Shown here: in pieces, positions 23,345-35,159 of the stretch
Position numbering within the stretch: position 1 is the stretch's first letter
How the letters are laid out: the number at the start of each line of letters is the position of its first letter
DNA from: Bubalus kerabau
Taxonomy: Eukaryota > Chordata > Mammalia > Artiodactyla > Bovidae
Direction of reading: 5' to 3'
Length of the DNA: 64,000 bases
Assembly (NCBI RefSeq): GCF_029407905.1
Contig: NC_073625.1
Location: 168,164,240-168,228,239 of the forward strand
Notes under the pieces: model-generated
What the model saw: only the letters and a program-made list of their open reading frames with translations
What the model was told of the DNA's origin: nothing
The model's database searches: none
Made by a program: the position numbers and the translations under genes

Positions 23345-24073
23345 AGACACATAAACAAGAAATTAAATGACCTAGACAACCATCATGATGTGGTCACTCA
23401 TCTAGAGCCAGACATCCTGGAGTATGAAGTTAGGTGGGCCTTAGGAAGCATTACTACCAACAAAGCTAATGGAGGAGACAGAATTCCAGCTGAGTTATTT
23501 ATAATCTTAAATGATGATTCTGTTAAAGTGCTGCACTCAATATATCAGCAAATTTGGGAAACTCAGAAGTGGTCACAGGACTGGAAAAGGTCAGTGTTCA
23601 TTCCAATCCCAGAGAAAGGCAATGCCAAAGAATGTTCAAACTACTGCACAATTGTGCTCATTTCATATGCTAGCAAAGTTATGCTCAAAATCCTTCACAT
23701 TAGGCTTCAGCAGTACATGAACCTAGAACTTGCAGATGTACAAGCTGGGCTTCAGAGTGGTAGAGAAATCAGAGATCAAATTGCCAACATTTGTTGGATC
23801 ATGGAGAAGGCAAGGCAATTCCAGAAAAAACACATCTACTTCTGCTTCATTGACTATGCGAAAGCCTTTGACTGTGTGTTTCAAAACAAACTGGAAAATT
23901 CTTAAAGAGATGGGAATACCAGGTCACCTTACCTGATTCCTGAGAAACCTCTATGCGGCTCAAAAAGCAACAGACACCCAGACATGGAACAACTAAGTGG
24001 TTCAAAATTGGGAAACGAGTACGACAAGGCGGTATGTTGTCACCCTGCTTTTAACTCATATGCAGAGTACATT
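23345..24073 (+). mobile_element. BovB LINE internal fragment
   Basis: Encodes part of the reverse transcriptase domain. A frame at 23336-23905 reads HLEPDILEYEVRWALGSI, RSVFIPIPEKGNAKECSN and FCFIDYAKAFDCV before a frameshift near 23880-23900. It ends at 'tatgcagagtacatt', where a SINE follows. It lies in inverted orientation to the copy at 21119-22380. Confidence 0.92.
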
Positions 24074-24302
24074 TGGGCTTCCCTGGTGGCTCAGTGGTAA
24101 AGAATTCATCTACAGTGTAGGAGATGCAAGAGACGGCAGTTTGATCTTTGGATGGGAAATATCCCCTGGAAGAGGAGATGGCAATGCACTCCAGTATTTT
24201 TGCCTGGGAAGTCCCATGAACAGAGGTGCCTGGTGGGCTACAGAACCATGGGGTGGCAAAGAGTCAAACAAGACTTGGCAAGTAAACAACAGCAACAAAG
24301 CA
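24074..24302 (+). repeat. ART2A/Bov-tA-type SINE
   Basis: Runs from 'gggcttccctggtggctcag' through 'tcccatgaacagaggtgcct' to 'agtcaaacaagacttggcaa' and a CAACAGCAACAA tail. It abuts the truncated BovB. Confidence 0.85.
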
Positions 24303-24821
24303 AGAAACGACCCGGGTCAAGTTAATATCATGAAACAAGATAAATTAAGCTTTGTAAAACTAAACTGACTTTGTCTGCTCTGGAATTTTCAAGGCTGCTT
24401 TTCCATTTGTGCTTAACATCATTGAAAAGAGACATTATACGTGCAGCCAATGTTGGGCTCACTAAACACCAAGGCCTCTATAGTCTAGAGGAAACTAACT
24501 AAGGAGGTTATTATATATTTTCTAAGAATGAAGGAAGAATAAAGGGAAAGGGAAAACTGAAGCATGCCTACTGAATCTCTATGTTCAGTTTCACAGCTCA
24601 TGAGTGCTAACCATCTCTTCTATGCAATACAGACAATTTTTTGAGAGAGTCCTGAAAGTACGATTTGCTAAGTTTGGTTCAGTTTTAATTACAAATGGAG
24701 ATAATGCTCTTATTTTGAGAGACCACTCTGTATCCCAAATTAATCAACCCAACTCTATGGTTATTCCAGGCCTCAAAACTTCTCTAAAGAATGGATTGTG
24801 AATCTTCAAACTCTAATCCAA
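24303..24821. other. Unassigned intergenic DNA
   Basis: Nothing recognised. Confidence 0.4.
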
Positions 24822-24824
24822 AAC

Positions 24825-25023
24825 AGCTGGTGCTGGGAAAGATTGAAGGCAGGAGGAGAAGGGGATTACAGAGGATGAGCTGGTTGGATGGCATCACCGA
24901 CTCGATGGACATGAGTTTGAGTAAGCTCTGGGAATTGGTGATGGATAGGGAAGCCTGGTGTGCTGCAGTCTACAGTCGCAAAGAGTTGGACACAACTGAG
25001 TGATTGAACTGAACTGAACTGAA
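24825..25023 (+). mobile_element. BovB LINE 3' end
   Basis: Covers 'gctgggaaagattgaaggca' to 'gattgaactgaactgaactg', the last 200 bases of BovB. It could be the far end of the copy at 23345-24073 with the middle lost and a SINE added, or a separate truncated insertion. Confidence 0.9.
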
Positions 25024-25123
25024 TTCAAAACAGGTCTCTCCATCATATACCATATTGAAACATCTTGATATCATTTGAAGCTAAAACAGACCTGTATATT
25101 TAAAAAATTTTTATGAGTCCAAG

Positions 25124-25240
25124 CTTACATGCTCAATTGCTTCAGTAGTGTCCAACTCTTTGAAACCCTATGGACTGTAGTCCACCAGACTCCTCTGTCT
25201 GTGGGATTCTCCAGGCAAGAATACTGAAAAGGGTAGGGTA
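25124..25240 (-). repeat. Bov-tA-type SINE fragment
   Basis: Diverged reverse complement with 'attgcttcagtagtgtccaa', 'gtccaccagactcctctg' and 'gggattctccaggcaagaat'. Confidence 0.75.
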
Positions 25241-25469
25241 GCCCAAGGATACCACCAAATAAACAAGCAGCTTTCTTTCAAATCTCAAAGCTTTTTTTTT
25301 TTATAGGCACAAGAGATGATAAAGTTTAATGTGATTGATCTCTGACAATTTGGTCTCTCAATGAGGGAGTTAACCTTGCAGAACTGCTGGGAGGGTGCTA
25401 TGGGGTGGGAGGTCATCAAGAATGGTTCACAAGATAAACTAGCTATGGCTACTAAATTTGGACCCCATT
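25241..25469. other. Unassigned intergenic DNA
   Basis: Contains a T-run at about 25291-25302; otherwise nothing recognised. Confidence 0.4.
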
Positions 25470-25481
25470 ATGATAACCAAC

Positions 25482-25742
25482 AGAGAAGGCAATGGCACCC
25501 CACTCCAGTACGCTTGCCTGGAAAATCCCATGGACGGAGGAGCCTGGTAGGCTGCAGTCCATGGGGTTACAAAGAGTCAGACATGACCACACGACTTCAC
25601 TTTCACTTTTCACTTTCATGCATTGGAAAAGGAAATGGCAACCCACTCCAGTGTTCTTGCCTGGAGAGTCCTGGGGATGGAGGAGCCTGGTGGGCTGCCA
25701 TCTATTGGGTCGAACAGAGTCAGACTTAGCAGCAGCAGCAGC
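25482..25742 (+). repeat. BovA2 SINE, full length, with 12-bp duplication
   Basis: Two BovB-related halves joined by 'ttcactttcacttttcactt', ending in (CAG)n. It is flanked by a perfect ATGATAACCAAC duplication at 25470-25481 and 25743-25754. Confidence 0.95.
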
Positions 25743-25754
25743 ATGATAACCAAC

Positions 25755-26045
25755 CATGGCAGAGGAATAAGTGGTGCTTCCTCAACCAAGATTAATGAGA
25801 AAAGGAATAGGGCTGACCACCAAGATTATGACACCTCTCACTGCATGACAATCAAAAGTGTAACTGGTATGGCATGAGGCCAGTGTAATCAGAATAGATG
25901 CTGCGAATAGAAAGAATTCTAAAGATTTCTCCTCCAGTTGGCCCTATTTGGCGGATCAAGCCCAAACACTTGTCTTGGTACTGCCATGAAAGTTATTAAG
26001 GTTACTAATTAGCTAAACTTAACATAGGGATATTTATAATCAAAT
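25755..26045. other. Unassigned intergenic DNA
   Basis: Nothing recognised. Confidence 0.4.
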
Positions 26046-26056
26046 AAAGCATAAAC

Positions 26057-26265
26057 TGGGGCTTCCCTTGTGGCTCAGATGGTAAAGAATCTGCCTGCAA
26101 TGTGGGAGACCTGGGTTCAGTCCCTGGGTTGGGAAGATCCCCTGGAGAAGGGAGAGGCTATCCACTCCAGTGTTCTGGCCTAGAGAATTCCAGGGACTGT
26201 ATAGTCCATGGGGTTGCAAAGAGTCGGACACAACTGAGTGACTTTCACTTTCCATCACACTTTCC
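26057..26265 (+). repeat. Bov-tA SINE with target duplication
   Basis: Intact head ('gggcttcccttgtggctcag') and 3' end ('gagtcggacacaactgagtg'). Flanked by AAAGCATAAA (from 26046) and AAAGCGTAAA (from 26266), nine of ten identical. Confidence 0.9.
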
Positions 26266-26276
26266 AAAGCGTAAAT

Positions 26277-27162
26277 ACCTGAATATTCACAATGCATGTA
26301 GATTGGTCCCATTTTGTACAGGTATTTAGTGGCAAGGGCCAATAGTACTGATACATAATTCACTACATACCTAGGAGTCTAACACATCTAAAACATTCTA
26401 GACACTTATATGTTTGATATAAGACCCTTCACAGCATTTTATATAATAGAAAGAGTAAATAAAATATATCATGACACAATTATCATATGAAGTATTATGC
26501 AGCCCTCAAATAAATTTTTGAATGAAATAATTTCTATATGTAAGCAGGATACTAAATTATGTCAATGATCTGAGTCTAATTTTATTAAAATTACAAATAC
26601 ACATGGACATACTAGAAAGAAATATGTTATGTTATAGTGTTCATTAATGTGTGGTAGGTTATTAGTAACTTTTACATATTTTATTTGTATTATCAAAATC
26701 CTAAGTATTATTATTTTGCAATTTGATATTTTTTAGAAACACTGAACATTAATTTATACAATTAGTTTGCTATTTATACATATGGCACTAATTCTATATG
26801 TTACTTTGCCAAATTGACCTTTTAGTACATTGGTTCCCTCATCTTCAAAAATCATTTGACTTAAAGGATCTAATATCTCTTTAAACACAAAAATTCTCAG
26901 AATATCTAAATATAGAAGTGTCAAGAAAGCCCTAGGTTTATAATGTATTGCCCTAGAATCACTGCTTGGACTTGGCACTTTGCTATTTTGAACTCTGAAC
27001 ATGATCATGTCTTAAGTCATAATAAATGATCTTATTTTTCATCCTATCATTACATGAGTTTTGAACACAGCTAAGAAAGTACAAACAAGAGCACAAACTG
27101 TTGGGCAGTTGCTCTCTTAATTTTTCTTTATATTATTTTAAGTAATATTCTCATATAAAAGT
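26277..27162. other. Unassigned AT-rich intergenic DNA
   Basis: No gene or repeat recognised. Confidence 0.45.
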
Positions 27163-27420
27163 CCATATTGTCAAAGCTATGATTTTTTCCAGTAGTCATG
27201 TAGGGATGTGAGAGCTGGACCATAAAGAAAACTAAGCACCAAATAATTAATGTTTTTTGAACTGTGGTGCTGGTGAAGACTCTTGAGAGTCCCTTTGATG
27301 TCAAGAAGATCAAAGCAGTCAATCCTAAAGGAAATCAACCCTGAATATTCATGGGAAGGACTGATGCTGATGCTGAAGCTCCAATACTTTGGCCACCTGA
27401 TGCAAAGAGCTGATGAAACT
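27163..27420 (+). mobile_element. Old BovB LINE fragment
   Basis: Diverged copy of the C-terminal coding part: 'gtcaaagctatgattttttc', 'gactcttgagagtccctttg' and 'caatactttggccacctgat'. Both ends are truncated. Confidence 0.85.
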
Positions 27421-27462
27421 TTTTTCTTCACCATTATCTGATTACAAATGAATATACTTGTG

Positions 27463-27690
27463 ATCACGCTAATTCACTTCAGTTGTGTCTGACTCTGTGA
27501 CCCCCCCCCCCCCCCATTGACTTGACTCTGTAGCCCATCAAGCTCCTCTGTCCATGGATTTCCCAGGCAAGAATACTGGATTGCGTTGCCATTTCCTCCT
27601 GCAGGGGATCTTCCCGACCCAGGGATAGAGCCCACATCTCTTGTCTCCTGTATTGGCAGGTGGGTTCTTTAGCACTAGTGCCACTAGCTT
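27463..27690 (-). repeat. Bov-tA SINE with internal poly(C)
   Basis: Reverse complement of Bov-tA, from 'cacttcagttgtgtctgact' to 'gttctttagcactagtgcca'. At 27501-27515 a run of 15 C replaces the normal 'gaccccatggac' segment, with a few extra bases after it. Confidence 0.85.
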
Positions 27691-28708
27691 CACCAAAATT
27701 CTGGTGCAAGAGTTCCCATGTGTCCAAGGGCAGGCTGGTAGAGTACGATCTTCCCAGAAGAATAGAGACCACACAAATAAATGCAACTCCTGATCTGGTA
27801 TGATTTTAAGTGATACTACTTTGCAAATGAATTCAGTTCACCATCTGAGTTTGCAAATATGTTTCTTTGCATATTTCTTCAATACCAAGCAGTTTCTTCC
27901 TTGTACCACAAAACAAGCAAAAACAAAGAAAACAAAACAAACAGAACTAAGTGCACATCATTACTGGAAAGATTAATACTAAAGTTTTCTTTTTTAAAAA
28001 ATGTACATAAAATGTTGAATTACCATGAATACTAAACTAATGAAAGTAGAGGTAACATCTAACAGAATCATAAGTAGCTGCCATATGTTATGTTTTCAAT
28101 GTTGAATTCATTGGTGACTTGACTGCAGGTGATAACAAGCAAGCAGTAATGTGATCAGAGGAGAAAGCAAGCAAAGGGCAAACATGATAAAGTGTAATTA
28201 AGTAATTGAGATTTTTCTCTATTGACCTTATATGCTATCAATAATGAACTCAGATTAACATGTGACATTCTTACTATAATGATTCACTGAGAAGAGGAAG
28301 ATATTATTGACCTTCTGTAGGGTTTTGTTTGTAATGAGTTACTTTATTTTGTTTAAATTTGGGATTCATAAAGGGGTATAACACTCGAGCTCACCCTCTG
28401 ATTCAGTAATAAAAAATTTGTTTTTCGTAAGCATGAGACCTTATAACCTGAATATGAAGTTCCTCCATTAACAGGGCTTCAAATTGTTCTTGGAGTTTAT
28501 TAAAGTGTCTCTTCTCTTGTTTTTGCTTGTGATACATCCAAAAAAGTTAATGTTTTCTATTAAAAACTGTTAGTCTAATGAACTTGATTCCTTTTAGGGC
28601 TTTTCATTACATCTTCTTGGTTAGTAATCTTATAATTGCTTGTGCTTACTTTTAAGTAAGCTTGATTAGCAGTCATGTTATTTACTTTTAAAAAAGTCCT
28701 AAAGTTGT
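27691..28708. other. Unassigned AT-rich intergenic DNA
   Basis: No gene or repeat recognised. Confidence 0.45.
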
Positions 28709-28723
28709 CTATATTTCATTACT

Positions 28724-28994
28724 GCTACTGCTGCTAAGTTGCTTCAGTCGTGTCCGACTCTGCGACCCCATAGACAGCAGCCCACCAGGCTCCCCTGTCC
28801 CTGGGATTCTCCAGGCAAGAACACTGGAGTGGGTTGCCATTTCCTTCTCCAATGCATGAAAGTGAAAAGGGAAAGTGAAGTCGCTCAGTCGTGTCTGACT
28901 CTTAGCAACCCCATGGACTGTAGCCCACCAGGCTCCTCCATCCATGGGATTTTCCAGGCAAGAGTACTGGAGTGGGGTGCCATTGCCTTCTCCA
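28724..28994 (-). repeat. BovA2 SINE with 15-bp duplication
   Basis: Full BovA2 in reverse orientation, tail at the left. Flanked by a perfect CTATATTTCATTACT duplication at 28709-28723 and 28995-29009. Confidence 0.95.
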
Positions 28995-29009
28995 CTATAT
29001 TTCATTACT

Positions 29010-32000
29010 TCCTTTTTATTCTGTAAACCACTGAAATATGGTGTCCATTCCTAGCATTTCAATAAAATTGTCCTTTCTAAGATTGGTAATGGGCTTTTTA
29101 CTTACTAGACCCTCCGGAAACTGTTAAATATTTAACTGATAGCAAGAACAAATGTATATTAAAATGTCTCTTGTGCTCAGATTTCCTGGATTTTCTTTGA
29201 AACCTAATAATTATCTCTCTAGATAATTGTTTGATATTGGCCAAATAAGTAGAAATTTTATGCCCTAAATTTAACTCTTTTGTTTTGTTGGTTTAGATTT
29301 GGGGTAAGTAAAAATTGTTTGATTTGTGCAAAGTGAAGAATCAAAACAGATAAGCTCATCAGATGGTGACTGATAAAGCTGTAGCTCCAAGTTTAAACCT
29401 CAGGAAAAGATTTAGCAAGATTTAGCCCTGTGCCTCCTCCCAGGGCGACAGTAGCCAGGGATGCAGCAGCCTGGTCACTCCCTTCCTGCTCACTGAAACA
29501 GAGCTCTGGAGCACTCCTTCTCTCTCTTTCTTGTCTACTTGTCCCTCACTGCTCCCCCCAAAAAAGGGAACTACTGTACCACAGGGCCCTGAAACTACAT
29601 AGCGCAATACTACTTTACTTCCACTTAACTCACATCCACCACTAGGCTTCGGGTTGCAGTTAAGATTATGGGATATATTTTCTGTTCAGTGACTTCCTTT
29701 CCCTTCTAGGATAGGGAAGTAGAGGTCATAATAAATTAGACATGGTATTGAACTCAAAGGTCTGGGTGAGTACTCCTTTCCTTGTCATTAGATGCAAAAA
29801 ATAAGACAGGATCTTATGACCTAAGTGCTAAGTGCAAGACTCTGCCCCACAACCACAATTTCTCACACCTCTTACAGCTATAACACCACTGATCACGTCC
29901 TCATTAAAAGTCTCTCCCTCCTTAGTTTTAGAAATATTACACTTCTGTTATACATGGTGCTCTTTGTCCTTTCCCACTTTCAGTCTCACTAGTGTTTAAT
30001 GAGCTCATTAAACACTGGGGTCTCTTATTTCCATGCTTGACCCACTCCTCATGCTCCAAACTCAATACTGTAAGTCTGTTTCAATATATTCAACTTTTGT
30101 GCATATTTCAAGTTTTCTCAACAGGTATGTAGGATCCACTGTCTCAGGTTTGATACCCCCAGGCATCTCACACTTGCCTAATCTAACTAGACTTTACTCC
30201 TAATCTCATTCTGTGATGTCTATATGTATGCACTGTCATCTATCCAGGTTTTCAAAATGAAGCCATTCTTAAAATAATCCCCTCCCTTTTTCCTCCCCCA
30301 AATCTGCTGTCACCAAGCAACATCTATATTTTTACTTTTTCCTATCTCTGGAATGCCTCTTCTCCTTGCCGATTCCACTAAACACGATCTCTCTCGTTAT
30401 TTTTCAGGAAAGTATTTTTGTCACTAAAATATCTCCTTTCTCTTCCTACTCTACAAATCACTCTGTCACAATTTAGTCCTTCTTAAAGCAAGAAGTGACT
30501 TAGTATGCATGCAAAGCAAGAGCTTAATAGTGTCTTTTTCATACTTAAAATTGTATCATACTTCAGTCTCCAAGATCAAACCCAATCTCTTCAGCACAGT
30601 GTATGACCTTTAACTTGTGGTTCCTGCCCAACTTTTCCAGAATTGATTAGTCTAGATGCTGATAGCTCCTGTAACAAATTGTAATGACTTTTCTCACTCC
30701 AACTTTCTTTCTCTTCCCCGTAACTGACACGGTGAAAATTTCTAATCCATGGGCAGCTTTCATTCACACAGTGTTTCAGGGCCACAAAACCTCTGTTTTG
30801 TAGTTCTGTCATCTCTTAGGGTCTCAGCATAAACCAATGGAAGAGAAACAGTATGGTGAAGGCCCACCTGCTGCTTAAGATTCTTAGCTTGGAAGTAATA
30901 ACATTTGTTTCTTCTCAAACTCTGTTGGCTGAAATTCAGTCACATGTTAGTTGGCCAGTTCTCAGTAACAGTTCTATACCAAGGAAGAAAGAACACAAAC
31001 TTTGGTGAACAGTTTACTTTTTCTGCGTTAACACAGACTGTCTCTTTCCATTCCATGTCTTGCTCCCTCGTGCACTGCAGCCATGCTTAACCCTCATAAT
31101 CCTGAAATACACTATGTCTCTTGGCATATATTGCTGCCTTTTGCTCATGGCTATCCTCTACTCATCTTTAAAAAACATAGCTGAGAAATCTTTTTGTGTA
31201 GAAAACTGTTACGGAACTCTTATTTTTGGATTAACAACCTCCTCATGTATTCTATATTTTTTTGTTGCAATAGGTTCTTGGAAAATCTTGATAGATGCAG
31301 TTATGTACATCATAATTTCAAAAATGTCCATTTCTCTTCTCAGTGGGACCTGAAAAAATATGAGTATTAAAAATGAAGCCTGACTCATTTAGACCATATT
31401 AAAAATTTATGAAAATATTTTTTGGTAAAGTCAAATTTATGATTTTATAAGTAGCTGTTATCATACATCTGGCAATATACAGTTTGTTAAACAGAAGCTT
31501 TTTGTTATTTTTAATCATATGTAAAAAACCTATAGAAGATGGTATAAAAATCACTTCCTTAGTAACTCATTACTTATCTTTCTGAAGAGATACAAGTGAG
31601 GCCATATAATTGAGTTCTGCCCAAGGAAATGTAGACAGAAATATGTGTATCAATTTCAAACCTGGCCCATAAAAACCTTTCATAGGCAACAACTTCTCCT
31701 TTCTTCTGCAAACTCAATGTCAAAGCCCAGAAAAATCTCAAAAACCGTACATGAAATTTCCATGAGCCTGGGTCCTTGAGTGATGCTGTAAAACAGAGCC
31801 CCAAGTCCACCAATAGGGAACATTTCCATTTGGCTGTTGTGTCATGAAAAAACAAAACAAAACTATGTCATTGATATTTTGAGGTTGATAATACCATCAG
31901 CATTATCCAAAATTATGCCCAGAGTTAATGACTAAAGAATTCATATATGGTGACCTCTTGGAAAATTAAAAATCTTTGCTTACATTAATAACTCAAAATA

Positions 32001-32226
32001 GAAAATTTTGTCTAATGGTGAGCCTGAGGTACCCATATTTCAAGACCTCCTTATGCTGTTTCCCAGGAAATCTATTATACCAACTTCACCTTGGGGCTGC
32101 GGCACTCTCTTGGAGCTACTGGTTACAGCAGCTGGCCTGAACAGGAAAACAAAGAGCAAAAGAGAGGATTTTAGAATATGTTTAAGATTTTCAGCGGTAC
32201 AATGCTAAGATTACTTCATATTAATG
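29010..32226. other. Unassigned intergenic DNA
   Basis: No gene recognised. Positions 31575-31855 (read on minus) resemble an old mammalian repeat through 'cctttcataggcaacaactt' and a 'ccaagtccaccaa' stretch, but I cannot name it. Pyrimidine-rich sequence at 29860-30620 might hide ancient LINE remnants; this is not established. Confidence 0.4.
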
Positions 32227-32452
32227 CTGTGCCGTGCTAAGTTGCTTCAGTCACATCCAACTCTTTGTGACCCTATGGACTGCAGCCCACCAGGCTCCTC
32301 TGTCCATGGGATTCTCCAGGCAAGAATACTGGAGTGGGTTGCCATGCCCTCCTCCAGAGGATCTTCCTGACCCAGGGATTTGAACCCATGTCTCTTAAGT
32401 CTCCTGCATTGGCAGATGGGTTCTTTACCACTAGTGCCATATGGGAAGCACA
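32227..32452 (-). repeat. Bov-tA SINE
   Basis: Reverse complement, from 'gctaagttgcttcagtcaca' through 'ctcctccagaggatcttcct' to 'tctttaccactagtgccata'. Possible short duplication TATTAAT on both sides. Confidence 0.88.
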
Positions 32453-32789
32453 CTTTTTATTAATACTCTTCAACAGCTTAAACAGAAAGCAAGAATCATG
32501 AAGAGTTACAACCATGGTGTAAAATTATTAAGACATAAACCCCATCCAGGTAGAAGGGGACAGCAATATAGAAACTTGCTCATTTTGAGTAAGAAATCAG
32601 GTGAAAAACAAAAATAAATACTCTTGGTGAGTCCACAACCACAGGCCAGACTTCATAAAATAAAACATCTGGACTATGTAAGTCAGGGTCAGTGCTACAA
32701 CTCAAAGGGGTCATCAAGTTCTTGGGATCTTCCCACAAGTCCTATATGTTTGTGTATATATGTGTGTATATGTAAGTGTGTATTCTTTG
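32453..32789. other. Unassigned sequence ending in TG-rich simple repeat
   Basis: Unique sequence, then an imperfect TG/TATG run at about 32746-32783 directly before the BovB fragment. Confidence 0.5.
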
Positions 32790-33064
32790 GAGGGAATGAT
32801 GAAAGCTGAAGCTCTAGTACTTTGGCCACCTCATGCGAAGAGTTGACTCATTGGAAAAGACTCTGATGCTGGGAGGGATTGGGGGCAGGAGGAAAAGGGG
32901 ATGATAGAGGATGAGATGGCTGGATGGCATCACCGACTCCATGGATATGAGTTTGAGTGAACTCCGGGAGTTGGTGATGGACAGGGAGGCCTGGTGTGCT
33001 GTGATTCATGGGGTCACAAAGAGTTGGATATGACTGAGCGACTGAAATGAACTGAACTGAACTG
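32790..33064 (+). mobile_element. BovB LINE 3' end, left arm of a tail-to-tail pair
   Basis: Covers 'ggagggaatgatgaaagctg' to the 'aatgaactgaactgaactga' end. The last about 270 bases of BovB are present, little diverged. It faces an oppositely oriented copy 45 bases away. Confidence 0.93.
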
Positions 33065-33109
33065 ATATATGTATTTGTGTATGTATATACAGGCTTCCCT
33101 GGTAGCTCA

Positions 33110-33551
33110 GCTCAGTTCAGTCGCTTAGTCATATCCAACTCTGCGACCCCACGGACTGTAGCACGCCAGGCTTCCCTGTCCTTCACCAACTCCTGGAGCT
33201 TGCTCAAACTCATGTCCATCGAGTCAGTGATGCCATCCAACCGTCTCATCCTCTGTCGTCCCCTTCCCTTCCTGCCTTCAATCTTTCCCAGCATCTGGGT
33301 CTTTTCCAATGAGTCAGTTCTTCGCATCAGGTGGCCAAAGTATTGGAGTTTCAGCACCAACATCAGTCCTTCCAATGAATATTCAGGACTGATTTCCTTT
33401 AGGATTGACTGGTTTGATCTCCCTGCAGTCCAAGGGACTCTCAAGAGTCTTCTCCAACACCACAGTTCAAAAGCATTGATTCATCAGTTCTTGGCGTTCT
33501 TTATAGGCCAACTCTCACATCCATACATGACTACTGGAAAAACCATAGCTT
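33110..33551 (-). mobile_element. BovB LINE 3' part, right arm of a tail-to-tail pair
   Basis: Starts with 'gctcagttcagtcgcttagt' (the BovB 3' end in reverse) and extends 440 bases into the coding region. A minus-strand frame (33444-33112, 110 codons) is open across the C-terminal region. A 20-base SINE-head-like piece, 'aggcttccctggtagctcag', lies at 33091-33110 in the spacer. Confidence 0.92.
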
Positions 33552-33559
33552 AGTAGACA

Positions 33560-33625
33560 GAGCACATATATATATGTATGTGTGTGTATATATACATGTA
33601 AATATGTATATACACACAATTATAT
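33560..33625. repeat. TA/TG microsatellite
   Basis: Imperfect (TA)n/(TG)n run after the BovB pair. Confidence 0.75.
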
Positions 33626-33838
33626 TTAAAATTAGGTAGGAATGCTTTTCTAGAAATCTTCAAGATTTTTCCTCAGCCAAATCTGAGAAATATGCCAACA
33701 TGTGCACCAATAACAGGCAAAAGAGACAGGCTGGTGTCACCATGATTGTCCACCAATCAAAATTCATACTTCAGACTAGGACCCTTGTTCCATGAATGCA
33801 CTGCTCCCCAATATCTGACCAAAATAGGATATCTTAAC

Positions 33839-34025
33839 CAAGTGGTTCTTAAAGTGAGGTCCGTAGGATAACATTATCAACATCACATTTGAATTTATCA
33901 GAAAAGCACATTCCAGGCTCAATCCCAAACTACTGACTCAGAAAATTGAAAATAGTGCTTCACAAATTGAGTTTTAACAAGAATTTCAGGTGGTTCTGAT
34001 GCACATTAAAGCTTGAGAACCACTA
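33839..34025 (+). mobile_element. MER5A-type hAT transposon
   Basis: Starts 'agtggttcttaaagtgaggt' and ends 'gcttgagaaccact', the MER5A terminal repeats. Internal 'gttttaacaagaatttcagg' and 'gattctgatgcac'-like segments agree. About 187 bases, the family length. Confidence 0.85.
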
Positions 34026-34532
34026 GTTTACCCTATAAAAGCAGATGCTGAGTTTTGGATAGGCAACTAATAATTTATGCTATGCATAGACATTTTCTAA
34101 TTAAAGATATTTTCTAATTAAAAGTACTTTTCTTTAGAGATCATAATAAAATGAAAGCAAATGTAGTTAAAACAAAACAAAAACCAAAGCTATTAAAAGT
34201 ACAAGAACAACAAGAAAATGTTAATGTACAGAGGGGAATAAAATCTTAACATGTTTGAGAAAATAGGAAGAGGCAGATGTAACTATTTTATAATAGGAAG
34301 TTATAGTGTGTAAAGAGGGGTGTAAGAAGAAAGAGATTCAACTTAGCACCACAGAATCTCCGAGAGACTGTCCTAGAGACTGAAGACTTCCTGATTTCAA
34401 ACAAAAGGGGGAATAAAGCTGAAATTATAGATCAAAATGAGAAATTCTTGGAAATCCATATTCAAGAGGCTGAAGCACCAACCCTCATTCTCTATTGCCA
34501 TGGAGAGAATGTGGCAATGGTATAAACCAACC
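34026..34532. other. Unassigned intergenic DNA
   Basis: Nothing recognised. Confidence 0.4.
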
Positions 34533-34550
34533 GTAAGCAAGATGATGGAG

Positions 34551-34678
34551 ACAGAAATGGCAACCCACTCCAGTATTCTTACCTAGAGATTCCACGGACG
34601 GAGGAGGCTGGTGGGCTGCCGTCTGTGGAGTAGCACAGAGTCGGACACGACTGAAGCGACTTAGCAGCAGCAAGAGCA
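34551..34678 (+). repeat. BovA-type SINE, 3' half
   Basis: Covers 'gaaatggcaacccactccag' to 'cgacttagcagcagcaagag'. The flanks GTAAGCAAGATGATGGAGA (about 34533) and GTAAGCAGATGAAGGAGA (about 34679) look like one target duplication with one indel and one mismatch. Confidence 0.85.
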
Positions 34679-34696
34679 GTAAGCAGATGAAGGAGA

Positions 34697-34929
34697 TATC
34701 TTCTGTTAAAAGAAAACAGAACGTCTAGAGATTCAAGAACAATATTCATAGAAGAGGGGAGATTGAAAAATAACATTGTAATGCAACGTACTGGATCTCT
34801 ACAGTTTTCCTATTCCTTCTGCAATAGATAATTAGCAATCAGAGAGCTAAAAGGCAAGGTACATCTCACTTCTTTTCTCCATATTCGGCTTTAATTGTTT
34901 AGAAGGTCATGTGTCACTTTGGTAAATGA
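34697..34929. other. Unassigned sequence upstream of the PLSCR1 promoter
   Basis: No repeat recognised. It leads into the GC-richer promoter segment. Confidence 0.4.
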
Positions 34930-35159
34930 AAGTGTGAATTGAAAAACAACAATGAATCTTTTATTTTAACAAATATTTTCTTGGTGTGCCTGTTTGCTAG
35001 TAGGAGCGCTGTAAACAGTAAACATTCTAAAGGGCTCTTCAAAGGAGTTAAACGCCATTTAGTGGAAAGAGAGAGACAGGAGCAGAGAGAGCAGAGACCA
35101 AAACAGAAAAAGGCTTGTTGCAGGAGATAAACAATCGCAACTCGTTGCCCTGTGTACTC

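Noticed and set aside
25452..25757. Many 60-110 codon frames over SINE copies on both strands
   Set aside because: The same translated strings recur at every Bov-tA/BovA2 copy; they are repeat shadows.
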